Below, in pieces: positions 63,646 through 64,000 of a stretch of DNA of 64,000 bases; the first letter of the stretch is position 1, and every line of letters begins with the position of its first letter. The notes under the pieces were generated by a model. The model did not search any database, was not told where the DNA came from, and saw only the letters and a list, made by a program, of their open reading frames with translations. Source of the stretch: DAISJI01 sp964559835 (GTDB taxonomy: Bacteria > Acidobacteriota > Terriglobia > Terriglobales > Acidobacteriaceae); the NCBI GenBank assembly GCA_964559835.1, contig CAZLJE010000008.1:1-64000 (forward strand), given 5' to 3'. A program made the position numbers and the translations under genes.

Positions 63646-63863
63646 GCAGCGTACCGGACCAGATCGTGCTCGGTGGCGGCAGCGACAGCGAATACTCGCT
63701 GCTCGATATCCTCGACCACGTGCTTAACGCCGGCGTTGTGATCCACGGAAGCGTGGTGATCTCGCTGGGCGGAGTGGACCTCGTCTATCTCGGGTTGAAT
63801 GCGGTGCTGACGTCGGTCGAGACGGCGATGAAGCACATCAAGGGGCCGACGAATCTGCGGTGA
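63642..63863 (+). CDS. Gas vesicle GvpA/GvpJ-family structural protein
   Basis: A 73-residue protein with the whole GvpA-type fold: helix YSLLDILDHVLNAGVV, beta strands GSVVISLGGVDLVYLGL and helix AVLTSVETAMKHIKG. It resembles the GvpA/J/M group, with the variant H-G-S-V-V-I-S-L in place of the canonical A-W-V-R-V-S-L-V, so it is closer to GvpJ- or GvpM-like minor proteins than to the main shell protein. The ATG at 63642 overlaps the GvpL/F stop. About 130 bases follow before the window ends; an AGGAGATGATG at 63985-63995 may start the next gene. Confidence 0.87.
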   Translation: MSSVPDQIVLGGGSDSEYSLLDILDHVLNAGVVIHGSVVISLGGVDLVYLGLNAVLTSVETAMKHIKGPTNLR

Positions 63864-64000
63864 GTGAGGGATTGCGGAATCGAAAATTGGCGGAGGCCGC
63901 CGTTTAATCAGAAAAACTCAACGTGATTCGCTGAGAACTCGACGGACGGCAGCAAAAACCTTCCGGTTCGTGCTCACGAATGTGAGGAGATGATGGGTGT

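Overview
The window looks like chromosomal DNA of an Acidobacteriota bacterium (class Terriglobia, Koribacter-like). This is inferred from the gene families: a GWxTD-domain protein, two very large TonB-dependent receptors with an N-terminal carboxypeptidase-regulatory-like domain, a DUF4386 protein, a SYLF lipoprotein, an SSS symporter beside a BadF-type kinase, and a gas-vesicle-type cluster. No rRNA or other taxonomic marker is present.

Layout. (1) 1-5.7 kb: the start of an ABC ATPase and its MacA-like adaptor (minus strand), then a GWxTD protein and a secreted carboxypeptidase-regulatory-like protein (plus strand), a strong bidirectional terminator and a small conserved-looking protein. 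(2) 5.87-16 kb: a plasticity zone. tRNA-Lys(CTT) is abutted by a tyrosine recombinase gene that is N-terminally short and carries an in-frame stop. Then follow a dsbD-like gene apparently lacking its first domain, a cysteine-synthase fragment, a zinc-dependent phospholipase C-like gene, an acetate/succinate-type transporter, a peptidoglycan-binding protein, and two head-to-head truncated genes meeting near 13.5 kb. A truncated NDH-2-like gene closes the zone. (3) 15.8-21.4 kb: a signalling cluster with a STAS protein, a receiver protein, a sigma-54 activator with an in-frame TAG at its Walker B region, and an RsbW-like kinase. Imperfect repeats lie between these genes. (4) 22.1-27.9 kb: a complete RND efflux operon (adaptor, AcrB-type pump, NodT-type outer-membrane factor), followed by a frameshifted universal-stress-protein remnant. 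(5) 28.5-43.8 kb: a carbohydrate uptake and catabolism region, with two TonB receptors, two TIM-barrel sugar isomerase-like proteins, a Gfo/Idh/MocA oxidoreductase, a two-domain VOC protein, an MFS carboxylate-type symporter beside a flavoprotein remnant, and an M28 peptidase. (6) 44-57.5 kb: housekeeping and envelope genes (PBP4/DacB, PilZ, amino-acid permease, SSS symporter, BadF-type kinase, repeat protein, SYLF, VWA, alcohol dehydrogenase, DUF4386, ABM). (7) 57.5-60.8 kb: uvrC, enlarged by two in-frame repeat-like inserts, and an OmpA-family lipoprotein. (8) 60.9-63.9 kb: an overlapping operon encoding a tandem ArsA/Get3-like ATPase, a GvpL/GvpF protein and a GvpA/J-family protein.

The strongest candidate for an undescribed system is region 8. 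The ATPase has two complete GKGGVGKTT domains, each with its own C-P-R-C motif as in zinc-bridged Get3 dimers, and is translationally overlapped with two gas-vesicle genes. I infer a dedicated targeting or chaperone ATPase for the hydrophobic shell protein; the sequence does not prove it. The window ends just after this operon, so its remaining genes cannot be seen.

The intergenic regions carry several families of short dispersed repeats, and copies of the same kinds of repeat are found inside uvrC. The many truncated genes, two in-frame stops and one frameshift point either to real decay around the tRNA-Lys site or, for the single-base lesions, to assembly error.
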